In this document: one piece after another, positions 56,534 to 64,000 of the stretch
Layout of the letters: every line of letters begins with the position of its first letter
Numbering within the stretch: position 1 is the stretch's first letter
Origin: Natrinema caseinilyticum
GTDB taxonomy: Archaea; Halobacteriota; Halobacteria; Halobacteriales; Natrialbaceae
Direction: 5' to 3'
DNA length: 64,000 bases
NCBI RefSeq assembly: GCF_024227435.1
Contig: NZ_CP100445.1
Location: 682,001-746,000, forward strand
The notes under the pieces: generated by a model
Told to the model about the DNA's origin: nothing
What the model saw: the letters and a program-made list of their open reading frames with translations, nothing else
Databases searched by the model: none
Position numbers and translations under genes: made by a program

Positions 56534-56959
56534 CGACCATCGAACTCTGCTGTCTCTTCACGGTTTTCACCGCAAATAACGCCGAGTAAACGTCCGTTCT
56601 CGGGTACCGCGATTCAGCAGGTGAACCGATCCCGAGGCAGCCCAACAATTCCGGTTTCTCCTCGGTCGACGAACGGTTCGTCGACCAACCCGGTCACTGT
56701 CTCCGCAGCCGACATCGACCGTCCGGTGACTGTAATCGCCTTCGACACGAACGGATCGTCCGCTCTGAATTCGAGACGGCACGTTCGGCTCGAGTCCCGG
56801 AACCCGATCGAATCGGGACTCCCCGACGACGGTTATCTCAGAGGGCCGGAACGGGCGGAAAGGTCATTACGACCGAACACGTCATCCGGTGCAGACGGGA
56901 CGTCGCTGGTTGATCGAAGTCGATACCGGCCGGCGACTGGATCGACCGAGAGAGATATC
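56534..56959. other. Gap between attR and the protease-like gene
   Basis: GC-rich chromosomal DNA with an open plus-strand frame that lacks protein-like composition; no gene supported. Confidence 0.5.
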
Positions 56960-58102
56960 ATGGCACCAGCGAACGGCAGCCAGGGCTCGAGGAGCGAGAG
57001 CGGCCGCCGAGAGTTCCTCCGGACGGTCGCCACGTCCGGCTACGCGATCGGCGTCGCCACGTTCCTCGGCGTCGAAGACTTCCTCGGTACCGACACCGGA
57101 GACGTCTCGATCGTGACAGCACTCGTCAGGTCCGATCCGGCCGATCCGTGGTCGATCGAAGAGCGGAGAAAACGCGTCCCCGCGGAGTGGTACGCTGCGG
57201 TCACGAAGGCGTTCGAGATCAACGACATCCTCGCTCGAACCGGCGTGACCGGGTACCTCGGCAGTGCAGTCGTTCCGAGCGCGTATCGAAATCCCGGGGC
57301 GAGTATCACGGTCGACGTCTCCGTACGAGACCTCGATCAGACCGTCGACCTCATCGAGTCCCTGGTAGACGAGGGTTCCTACGACGTCAACGCGGTCGCA
57401 CGGGGCACTTCGTCGTCGAGCGAGGGAGAAGAGGGGCCGTTCAGGCGCCTCTCTCGCGTCGAGGACGGCCGTGTTCCCGGCGGCGTCACCTGTCAAGTGG
57501 GGACCAACAGGGCGACGCTCACACCGACGCTCTACGATCCGAGCGCATCACAGACCCTCTTTGCGACGGCCAGTCACACCTTCGAGGCCCCCTCGCCGGC
57601 TCGAGGCGAACTCTCACTCGTATTCGATAACGGACGGAAAGCATCGCTGGGCCGTGTCCAAGCCGATCACACGGTCGAAGACGTGGTGACGGTCGCCCCC
57701 AACGGCACGTTCCGGCCCGACAGCGCCATCGACGGACTCACGACGGAGCGCGTCCGGGGCCAGTTCACGAGGATGGGGCTGGCCGACCTCGCTGCCCGGG
57801 GCAAATCGCTCGAGAAAGTTGGTGCCAGAACCGGCCGGACGACCGGTCGAATCGAGGGGATCGACGCAATCACGTGTCTCACCGGGAACACCTGTCGACG
57901 CGGCCAGCTGAGATGGGGACAGGAACGCGACATGGCCGACGGCGATAGCGGCTCCGTCAGTTTCCGACGGGACCCCGACGCACCGGACGGGGGTGTCCTC
58001 GTCGCCGGATTCAACAACGCCCGAACCTGGTGGCCCGGGCAGAACTACATCTGGGGAACGGCCGCCTATCGTCTCACTGAACGCCACGGGTATCACTTCT
58101 AG
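56960..58102 (+). CDS. Tat-exported trypsin-like serine protease homologue
   Basis: 380 residues from the ATG at 56960. The N-terminus has a twin-arginine signal (SGRREFLRTVATSGYAIGVA). The body resembles chymotrypsin-fold proteases: catalytic His206 in FATASHTF, a likely Asp in the following DHTVEDVV region, and Ser330 in DGDSGSVSF with the classic GDSG. Overall similarity to known families is weak apart from these motifs, so activity is inferred. Probably cell-surface or secreted. It starts about 430 bp after the integrated element. Confidence 0.75.
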   Translation: MAPANGSQGSRSESGRREFLRTVATSGYAIGVATFLGVEDFLGTDTGDVSIVTALVRSDPADPWSIEERRKRVPAEWYAAVTKAFEINDILARTGVTGYLGSAVVPSAYRNPGASITVDVSVRDLDQTVDLIESLVDEGSYDVNAVARGTSSSSEGEEGPFRRLSRVEDGRVPGGVTCQVGTNRATLTPTLYDPSASQTLFATASHTFEAPSPARGELSLVFDNGRKASLGRVQADHTVEDVVTVAPNGTFRPDSAIDGLTTERVRGQFTRMGLADLAARGKSLEKVGARTGRTTGRIEGIDAITCLTGNTCRRGQLRWGQERDMADGDSGSVSFRRDPDAPDGGVLVAGFNNARTWWPGQNYIWGTAAYRLTERHGYHF

Positions 58103-58177
58103 AACCATGCGACGACTACCGCGAGCACTGACACTGACCGAGACCCCGAGCGCGCGGGGGACCGAGGGACGCGGCGG

Positions 58178-58423
58178 ATGACCGAGGACGAACCCGAGCG
58201 CGCCCGATCCAAACGGGGACGACCGGGCCCGCGATGGCTCGTCACGGTCGCGGGGCGATTGCTCACGGATCTCGTCATCGTCGGGGGATGGGTGGTCCTC
58301 GTCACGCTGCTCGCGCTGTCGTCGAACTGGTCGCGGGTACAATTTTACGGCTTGCTCTGTCTCGGAATCGGCTGCTACGTCCTGGTGACGGCCCCCTGGG
58401 ATCCTCGAGCGGGAAGCGATTGA
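58178..58423 (+). CDS. Small two-helix membrane protein (DUF8119-like)
   Basis: 81 residues: a charged N-terminus then two hydrophobic segments (LLTDLVIVGGWVVLVTLLAL; FYGLLCLGIGCYVLVTAPW). A haloarchaeal family of similar layout exists (DUF8119, from memory). Function unknown. Confidence 0.65.
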   Translation: MTEDEPERARSKRGRPGPRWLVTVAGRLLTDLVIVGGWVVLVTLLALSSNWSRVQFYGLLCLGIGCYVLVTAPWDPRAGSD

Positions 58424-58459
58424 ATTCGCGGAACGGCCGGTTCGCCGCCTCGAGACGGG

Positions 58460-59253
58460 CTACAGGAACAGCGACGGAACGGTCGTCCTGAAGATATTGA
58501 GCGAGATGACGAACAGGAGGCCGACGACGAACCAGTCGAACGTCTCCTCGTCGATCTCGAGCCGGCGCAGATACGTGCCGAGAAGCAGCCCCACGATGGT
58601 GACGACGGCGATTACGGACCCGAGCCACAATCGGTAGGTCGTCAGCAGATCGGTGAACAGCACCATCTGAACGATGCGGATCGTAAACACAGTCCCGAGG
58701 ACCATCGAGAGACGCCGATGTACTGCTCGGCGTCGCGCTCGAACGTGTGATAGTAGACGGGGAGAAGGGGACCGAGATTCGCGACGGACGTGAGAAATCC
58801 CTGGAAGAAGCCAGCCGTACTGAGAGCGACAGGGTGGTGTGCCTTCTCGATGGTGACGAAGTTCTGGGCGAACTGGAAGACGACGTAACCGAATATTATC
58901 AGACCAACGATAAACGGGACGGTGGGGCCGGCGCTGAACTCGGCCAGAAAAGCGACGCCGATGACGGTTCCGACGACGGCCAGTAGCACGAGGAGCCACT
59001 CGTCGGGAAGGAAGGCGACCCCGGTGTCGGTTTCACCGATCTGGAACACGTTGATCATCCACGGTGGAATCGACAGCACCACGACGGCGAACGTCGGATC
59101 GATCACGGTCGCGAATATCGGTGTCGTGATCAGAGCGTAGCCGAACCCGATTATTCCTTTGACGGCGCCGGCGAAGACCGCGACGCAGTCGAACCCGTCG
59201 TCGTGCAGCGACTCGAGGCCGGTGTGGTCGATGCGGGCCGGGTCGACGATCAC
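58460..59253 (-). pseudogene. TauE/SafE-family sulfite or organosulfur exporter gene with a frameshift
   Basis: From the GTG at 59253, AVKGIIGFGYALITTPIFAT and DPTFAVVVLSIPPWMINVFQ are the first TauE/SafE half. Near 58706-58716 the frame changes (one base appears missing): the next frame continues SMVLGTVFTIRIVQMVLFTD and runs to 58460 (ending FRTTVPSLFL). Joined, the product would be about 265 residues, the family's normal size, with about eight membrane segments. It lies next to DsrE- and TusA-like genes, so export of a sulfur compound such as sulfite is likely. Confidence 0.82.
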
Positions 59254-59321
59254 GCGGTGGTGTGCGTTCGTGGGTACGACGCGAAATTGACCGTATCGAT
59301 CGCGTCGGGTCCAGCCACGCG

Positions 59322-59912
59322 TTACACCAGAAGCTGGACGTCGGACTCGGCCATGTGCTGGATCGCGGTGGCCGCACCGACACCCGTCGTCACGCCGTCG
59401 TAGAAGTCGTCCTCGTCGTAGTCCATCAGCTCGATGGTCATCTGACAGGCCTGGAGATCGACCCCGCTCTCGAGCGAGAGGTCGATCAATTCCTCGATGG
59501 TTGCGGTCCCGTTGTCGTCGATCCTCTTTTGCATCATCTTCGTCGCCATCGTGTCCATCCCGGGGAGTGCGGCGACCGCGTTCGGCACTGGCATGTTGGG
59601 GTTGCCGACCGCACTCAGCTTGAGTTTCTTCGACTTCTCCTCGTGGAGAATGTCGAGGCCCCAGAACGTGTGGAAGACGACGACGTCCCAGCCGAACGCA
59701 GCGGCCGTACTCGCGAGGATCAGCGGCGGGTACGCCATGTCGAAGCTCCCCTGGGTCGCGACGATCGTCATCTTCTGCTGGTCGTCACCGCCCTCCAGGT
59801 CGGCTATCGACTCCTCGAGTTCCTCGATGCGCTCGCGAAGCGCCTGTTCCTCGGCCGCATCGATTTCGACGTCCCCGTCGTCACCCGAAGCCGTGGTCTT
59901 ATCCGTACTCAT
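59322..59912 (-). CDS. DsrE/F-like sulfur-relay protein
   Basis: 196 residues. A coiled, acidic N-terminal part (about 1-45, LRERIEELEESIADLEGG) precedes the DsrE-like core: MTIVATQGSFDMAYPPLILA and a long loop MPVPNAVAALPGMDTMATKM. Cys156 in LQACQMTIELM is the likely persulfide carrier. Such proteins pass sulfane sulfur to TusA. It follows tusA with a 1-bp gap, so the two are co-transcribed. Confidence 0.88.
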   Translation of the reverse strand: MSTDKTTASGDDGDVEIDAAEEQALRERIEELEESIADLEGGDDQQKMTIVATQGSFDMAYPPLILASTAAAFGWDVVVFHTFWGLDILHEEKSKKLKLSAVGNPNMPVPNAVAALPGMDTMATKMMQKRIDDNGTATIEELIDLSLESGVDLQACQMTIELMDYDEDDFYDGVTTGVGAATAIQHMAESDVQLLV

Positions 59913-59913
59913 C

Positions 59914-60159
59914 TCAGGCCGTCTTCTTCACGTAGTGGCTGTAGAGGTCGCCGTCCTCGATCTGCTCGAGGAGTTCGACGCCGTCGGTTCCCTCGGCCCA
60001 GCCCTGAATGTCGCTCATACTGCCCGAATCCGTCGCGACGACCTCGAGTACCTCTCCGGCCGCTATGTCGTCGATGGCCTGCTTGGTCTTCACGATAGGC
60101 ATCGGGCAAGACAGTCCTTTCACGTCGAGTGTCTCTGAAACGGTGTATTCCGAACTCAT
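59914..60159 (-). CDS. TusA-family sulfur carrier
   Basis: 81 residues from the ATG at 60159. The Cys-Pro-x-Pro motif GLSCPMPIVKTKQAI holds the persulfide Cys18; GEVLEVVATDSGSMSDI and a C-terminal beta strand complete the fold. Moves sulfane sulfur between proteins. Promoter: TATA-like cttttatggg on the minus strand at 60213-60224. Confidence 0.94.
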   Translation of the reverse strand: MSSEYTVSETLDVKGLSCPMPIVKTKQAIDDIAAGEVLEVVATDSGSMSDIQGWAEGTDGVELLEQIEDGDLYSHYVKKTA

Positions 60160-60212
60160 GGATGTGTTCTTTTTGTGCTCTGTATTGGAGCTATCATACA
60201 ATATTGCCTGAT

Positions 60213-60224
60213 CCCATAAAAGGG
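60213..60224 (-). promoter_or_regulatory. TATA element of tusA
   Basis: Plus-strand cccataaaaggg (minus: cccttttatggg), about 55-65 bp before the tusA start, predicting a leader of about 30 nt. A copy of tattgtgc (60232-60239) lies just beyond it. Confidence 0.5.
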
Positions 60225-60231
60225 TGTCGAT

Positions 60232-60239
60232 TATTGTGC
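60232..60239 (+). promoter_or_regulatory. Shared tattgtgc motif, tusA side
   Basis: 8-mer tattgtgc, repeated at 60352-60359 in the same orientation; each copy lies near the TATA box of one divergent unit, so it may be a regulator site. Confidence 0.3.
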
Positions 60240-60351
60240 CATCCCCGAACATCCGTTCGCCACCCGATTTCAGCTCACCTCCGTCGTATGTGTGTTTGCG
60301 CACGCATTCTTCTATGCAGGTTCGGTTACTCGTTCGACCCTCTCCCAACAG

Positions 60352-60359
60352 TATTGTGC
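60352..60359 (+). promoter_or_regulatory. Shared tattgtgc motif, rhodanese-MBL side
   Basis: Second copy of the 8-mer, about 24 bp upstream of the TATA element ccttattacg (60383-60392) of the rhodanese-MBL gene, in an activator-like position. Confidence 0.3.
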
Positions 60360-60382
60360 AGATTAGTGGAAACCACGAAAAG

Positions 60383-60392
60383 CCTTATTACG
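60383..60392 (+). promoter_or_regulatory. TATA element of the rhodanese-MBL gene
   Basis: ccttattacg, 29-38 bp before the ATG at 60421. Confidence 0.55.
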
Positions 60393-60420
60393 TGGGAGCC
60401 TGTACTAACCACCGTACATC

Positions 60421-61614
60421 ATGGACGACATGGACTTCCCCACGCCGGACGTCGAAATCGAATCGGTGACCCCTGACGAGCTGAAAACCCGTATCGACGC
60501 GGGCGAGGACGTCACGCTCCTCGACGCGCGAATGGAATCGGATTACGACGAGTGGCACATCGACGGCGAGACCGTCGAATCGATCAACGTTCCGTACTTC
60601 GAGTTCCTCGAGGACGAGATCGACGCTCACGTCCTCCACAAGATTCCGGACGACCGCGAAGTGACGGTGCTCTGTGCGAAAGGCGGTGCGAGCGAGTACG
60701 TTGCCGGTACCCTCGCCGAGCGAGGATACGACGTCAACCACCTCGAGGACGGGATGAACGGGTGGGCGCGCATCTACGAGGCCGTCGAGGTCGAGCGCTA
60801 CGACGGCGCCGGAACGCTCCTCCAGTACCAGCGGCCCTCGAGCGGGTGTCTCGGCTACCTGGTCTACGACGATGACGAAGCGGCGGTGATCGATCCGCTC
60901 CGCGCGTTCACCGACCGCTACCTCACGGACGCCGACGACCTCGGTGTCGACCTGAAATACGCGATCGACACGCACATCCACGCCGATCACATCTCGGGCG
61001 TTCGCGCGCTCGACGCCCTCGGCGTCGAGGGCGTCATCCCCGAGGCGTCCGTCGGTCGCGGGGTTACCTACGCCGACGAACTCACCCTCGCCGCGGACGG
61101 CGACGAATTCGAAGTCGGAGACGCCGTCATCGAGACGGTGTCCACCCCCGGACACACGTCCGGTATGACCTCCTACCTGATCGACGGCTCGCTACTCGCG
61201 ACCGGCGACGGCCTGTTCGTCGAGAGCGTCGCCCGGCCCGACCTGGAGGAAGGCGACGACGGCGCACCCGAGGCCGCCAGTCAGCTCTACGAGTCCCTGC
61301 AAGAACGCGTGCTGACGCTTCCCGACGAGACGCTCGTCGGCGGGGCACACTTCAGCGACGCGGCGGAGCCGGCCGAGGACGGTACCTACACGGCGCCGAT
61401 CGGCCAACTCGTCGACGACATGGACGCACTGACGATGGACGAAGATGAGTTCGTCGAGCTGATCCTTTCGGACATGCCGCCGCGGCCGGCCAACTACGAG
61501 GACATCATTCCGACGAACCTCGGCCAGCAAGACGCCGACGACGACGAGGCGTTCGAACTGGAACTCGGCCCGAACAACTGCGCTGCCAGCCAGGAGTCGT
61601 TGGCGGGGGACTGA
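60421..61614 (+). CDS. Rhodanese-metallo-beta-lactamase fusion, persulfide dioxygenase-like
   Basis: 397 residues. The N-terminal rhodanese (about 10-115) has Cys85 in the active-site loop CAKGGAS. The MBL part (about 130-380) has DTHIHADHISGV (HxHxDH), a His in STPGHTSGM and the C-terminal MPPRPANYEDIIPTNLGQ, typical of ETHE1-type persulfide dioxygenases, which make sulfite from persulfides. With divergent TusA, DsrE-like and TauE genes this resembles the bacterial Cst sulfide-detoxification set, though here the rhodanese comes first in the chain. Confidence 0.9.
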   Translation: MDDMDFPTPDVEIESVTPDELKTRIDAGEDVTLLDARMESDYDEWHIDGETVESINVPYFEFLEDEIDAHVLHKIPDDREVTVLCAKGGASEYVAGTLAERGYDVNHLEDGMNGWARIYEAVEVERYDGAGTLLQYQRPSSGCLGYLVYDDDEAAVIDPLRAFTDRYLTDADDLGVDLKYAIDTHIHADHISGVRALDALGVEGVIPEASVGRGVTYADELTLAADGDEFEVGDAVIETVSTPGHTSGMTSYLIDGSLLATGDGLFVESVARPDLEEGDDGAPEAASQLYESLQERVLTLPDETLVGGAHFSDAAEPAEDGTYTAPIGQLVDDMDALTMDEDEFVELILSDMPPRPANYEDIIPTNLGQQDADDDEAFELELGPNNCAASQESLAGD

Positions 61615-61751
61615 TCGGTAGCGGCCGTACCAAGGTAGTCCCCGAACAGGCCGTCCCCTCACCGACCGCTGACCCGTTACCCAACGGGATCGGTCGATAC
61701 GCCGTCGGTGGGTAACTCGTTGGACTCGGCGCACTCGTGATCCACCAGTGA

Positions 61752-62594
61752 TCACAACGGCAGGACGGACACGCTGAAGACGTACTGCGCGACGATGTCC
61801 GATGCGAAAAGCAAGAACATGGCGGCCGCAGCGCGCAGCACCCACGTGAAATTCAGGACCTGCGTCGTTCGAGAGAAAAACACAGCCGTCGCCAGACTCA
61901 CGGGGACGATAGCGAGCATTTCTCCCACCCAGATCGCAGGCGAGGCACCGTACTGGGCAGCGAGACTGATAGTGATCAGCTGCGTTTTATCCCCGAATTC
62001 CGCGACTCCCATCGCCGAGAACGACGAGAGGTATCCCCCAACGCTCGAGGACAGACCGGATTCCGCCTCGAGCAGGAGACCGCCCTCGTCGGAGTCGTGA
62101 TCCGGCTGGAGGGTGTCGCCATCGCTCCGCGGATCGCTGGAATCGGTGCGTGGCCGGGCCTGACCGGCCTTCGCTTTCTCGCCCGCGTACAGGATCCAGA
62201 TCGCGAAAAATACGAACAGGGCGGCCGTCACTGCGTCGAGATACACCACCGGGACGGCACCTTTGAGCGCGTCACCGAGAAGGATCTCGAGCGCCGTCCA
62301 GCCGCCGAAGGCCGTCGCTGCACCTGCGACGACCACGTACGGATTGTACGTCGTCGCGAGCCCGGCGATTACGAGCTGCCCTTTTTCGCCGGGCAGTGCG
62401 AGCAGTTGCAACAGAAAAGCCGTTGCGAAAATCTCGATCCACGCCACTGTGCTGTGATACTGTTCTACTGGCCGTATGAACGCTTCGAGTCCGGTATCGC
62501 GCGATCGATCTCGAGTCGGCTTCTCGGGGACGGCTTCGGTCCCCGTTTCGGCGGGACGCGGCCGATTCGAGCGCGAACAGGCGACCGAGACCAC
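61752..62594 (-). CDS. GDT1/TMEM165 (UPF0016)-family cation transporter
   Basis: 280 residues from a GTG at 62594; a GTG at 62447 (231 residues) is an alternative, since the first about 49 residues are not conserved-looking. Six hydrophobic segments in two inverted halves. The second signature AEFGDKTQLITISLA is canonical ExGDKT; the first is changed to LPGEKGQLVIAGLA, so one of the two acidic motifs differs. A Ser/Asp-rich loop joins the halves. The family moves Mn2+/Ca2+ against H+ or other ions. Divergent from a P2-type ATPase. Confidence 0.88.
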   Translation of the reverse strand: MVSVACSRSNRPRPAETGTEAVPEKPTRDRSRDTGLEAFIRPVEQYHSTVAWIEIFATAFLLQLLALPGEKGQLVIAGLATTYNPYVVVAGAATAFGGWTALEILLGDALKGAVPVVYLDAVTAALFVFFAIWILYAGEKAKAGQARPRTDSSDPRSDGDTLQPDHDSDEGGLLLEAESGLSSSVGGYLSSFSAMGVAEFGDKTQLITISLAAQYGASPAIWVGEMLAIVPVSLATAVFFSRTTQVLNFTWVLRAAAAMFLLFASDIVAQYVFSVSVLPL

Positions 62595-62666
62595 ATCTGC
62601 AACGTCGAGACGACGCGATAGCGTACCGTGATACGTCTATGGGCCTACAGGACGAAGACGGCCCCA

Positions 62667-64000
62667 ATGAACGAGTCGCCACACGACGTCCCGTCGGAGC
62701 GGGTCGTAGCGGACCTCGAGTCGCGACCCGATGGGTTGACGAACGACGAAGTACGTCGGCGTCTGGATCGATACGGCGAGAACGAGATCGAGCGGGGCGG
62801 CGGGCGGTCGCCCGTCGACATCCTCCTCGTGCAGTTCGACAGCGTCCTGATCTGGGTGTTGCTGGCGGCGGCGATGCTCTCGATCTGGGCGGGTCACGCC
62901 GTCGACGCGGTTCTGATCGCGGTCATCGTCGTGGCGAACGGTATCTTCGGATTCGTTCAGGACTACCGCGCCGAGCAGAGCCTCCAGGCCCTCCGCGAAC
63001 TGGCCGCGCCGACTGCGACCGTTCGCCGGAACGGCGAGTCGGTACACGTCGACGCCACCGAACTCGTTCCCGGCGACGTCGTCGTGCTTCGCGGCGGGGA
63101 CGTCGTCCCCGCCGACGGCCGATTGCTCGAGGAAACCGATCTCGAGATCGACGAGGCTGCGCTGACCGGCGAGAGCGTTCCGGTCTCGAAATCCGCAGCG
63201 CCGGTGGAATCGGAAACGCCCCTCGCAGAACGGGCGAACATGGTCTACAAGGGGACGAGCGTCACTCGCGGCAAGGGCACCGCGGTCATCACGGACACGG
63301 GCATGAAGACCGCGGTCGGCGAAATCGCCCGCGAACTCGCCGTCATCGAAGAAACGGAGACGCCGCTTCAGGGCGAACTCGATCGGCTGGGACGTACCCT
63401 CGGGGTCGGCGTCCTCGTTCTCTCCATGCTGGTCGGTCCGCTGTTGCTCCTGCGCGGAACGGGAGTGGTTCAGGCCGCGCTCACCGCCGTGTCGCTCGCG
63501 GTCGCCGCCATCCCCGAAGGGTTGCCCGCGGTGGTCACGCTCACGCTCGCGCTCGGCGTTCGCCGGATGTCGGACGAGAACGCGCTCATCCGCCGACTCC
63601 CGGCAGTAGAGGCCCTCGGTGCGGTCGACGTCGTCTGTACCGACAAAACCGGCACGCTCACGAAAGGGCAGATGACCGTCAGCAGGCTCTGGGTCAACGA
63701 CGCGGTCCTCGCTATCGACGCCGACAGGGGGCCGGACCGGGCCGTCCGCGGGGACGACGGCGACGTGCCCTCCGAGCGCGAGGAATTGCTCCTGCGAATC
63801 GGCGCGCTCTGTAACGATTCGACGCTCGAGGACGGAGATCCGACCGAACAGGCGTTGCTCGAGGCGGCGGATCGTCGCGGACTCGATCGCGAGTCGCTGC
63901 GGGACGAGTATCCGCGAACCGGTGAGATTCCGTTCTCGTCCGACCGGAAATGGATGGGAACCGTCCACGATGGCGTGGGCTACGTCAAGGGCGCGCCGGA
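62667..64000 (+). CDS. P2-type cation-transporting ATPase (Ca2+ pump-like), 3' end cut by window edge
   Basis: At least 444 residues, open at the window end. N-terminal cation-ATPase domain ([18 protein letters not shown]), helix pair M1-M2, actuator domain with [14 protein letters not shown]4 with [13 protein letters not shown] and the phosphorylation motif [20 protein letters not shown] in M4 is the signature of P2A/P2B pumps that move Ca2+ or Mn2+. The nucleotide domain starts ([17 protein letters not shown]) before the sequence ends. Only 72 bp from the GDT1 start, head to head. Confidence 0.93.
   Translation, partial: MNESPHDVPSERVVADLESRPDGLTNDEVRRRLDRYGENEIERGGGRSPVDILLVQFDSVLIWVLLAAAMLSIWAGHAVDAVLIAVIVVANGIFGFVQDYRAEQSLQALRELAAPTATVRRNGESVHVDATELVPGDVVVLRGGDVVPADGRLLEETDLEIDEAALTGESVPVSKSAAPVESETPLAERANMVYKGTSVTRGKGTAVITDTGMKTAVGEIARELAVIEETETPLQGELDRLGRTLGVGVLVLSMLVGPLLLLRGTGVVQAALTAVSLAVAAIPEGLPAVVTLTLALGVRRMSDENALIRRLPAVEALGAVDVVCTDKTGTLTKGQMTVSRLWVNDAVLAIDADRGPDRAVRGDDGDVPSEREELLLRIGALCNDSTLEDGDPTEQALLEAADRRGLDRESLRDEYPRTGEIPFSSDRKWMGTVHDGVGYVKGAP

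Noticed and set aside
56510-56959. 150-codon N-terminal extension of the protease-like gene
   Set aside because: The extension begins inside the attR copy, has no protein-like composition, and would bury the Tat signal peptide inside the chain.
62637-63968. Minus-strand frame of 443 codons and plus-strand frame 62639-63814 over the P-type ATPase
   Set aside because: The true gene is the third frame from 62667, which carries DKTGTLT and PEGLP; it is open to the window end.

Overview
The window is chromosomal DNA from an extremely halophilic archaeon (class Halobacteria, probably order Natrialbales). The evidence is very GC-rich coding DNA, strongly acidic proteins, TATA boxes about 25-30 bp before often leaderless genes, many haloarchaea-only small protein families, and archaeal information-processing genes (Cdc48, GINS/PriS, RtcB/archease, r-proteins mixed with RNA polymerase subunits, TmcA, GluRS).

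Layout. 1-8.9 kb: acyl-CoA dehydrogenase (cut by the window edge), HAD hydrolase, PanB, an alpha/beta hydrolase, a coupled DUF7127-like/Cdc48 pair, a HalOD1 protein and a one-Cys peroxiredoxin. 8.9-16.3 kb: GINS-PriS, a GNAT enzyme, archease-RtcB, a Bat-type HTH regulator and MoaA. 16.5-22.8 kb: tRNA-Ser(GCT), S13-S4-S11-Rpo3(D), tRNA-Leu(CAG), L18e-L13-S9-Rpo10(N)-Rpo6(K)-enolase-S2. 23-34.6 kb: a ThiN-type regulator and the isoprenoid/RNA block mvk-ipk // rnj-ids-gltX, split by an opposite-strand trkA-trkH pair and followed by a frameshifted lipoprotein gene. 34.6-39.8 kb: truncated membrane-protein remnants, a small zinc-site protein, DUF456, an SDR enzyme and TmcA. 39.9-41.5 kb: L7Ae-S28e-L24e-Ndk behind a structured leader that looks like an L7Ae autoregulatory site. 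41.5-52.6 kb: a decayed TnpB, a winged-helix regulator, Mn-type SOD, a large FAD/Fe-S oxidoreductase, a frameshifted histidine kinase, small conserved genes, an MBL hydrolase and a membrane-anchored HTH protein.

52.7-56.5 kb: a small integrative-element remnant at tRNA-Glu(CTC). A perfect 36-bp direct repeat (tRNA 3' portion) flanks AT-richer DNA that holds the 3' end of a tyrosine integrase gene and one 956-codon cargo gene of unknown function. 56.9-64 kb: a Tat-exported serine-protease-like protein, a sulfane-sulfur group (TauE/SafE with a frameshift, DsrE-like, TusA, and a divergent rhodanese-MBL fusion), and a GDT1/TMEM165 transporter divergent from a P2-type cation ATPase that runs off the window.

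Three otherwise recognisable genes each carry a single-base frameshift (lipoprotein, histidine kinase, TauE). These are either real pseudogenes or sequencing errors. No rRNA, CRISPR array or replication origin was seen.
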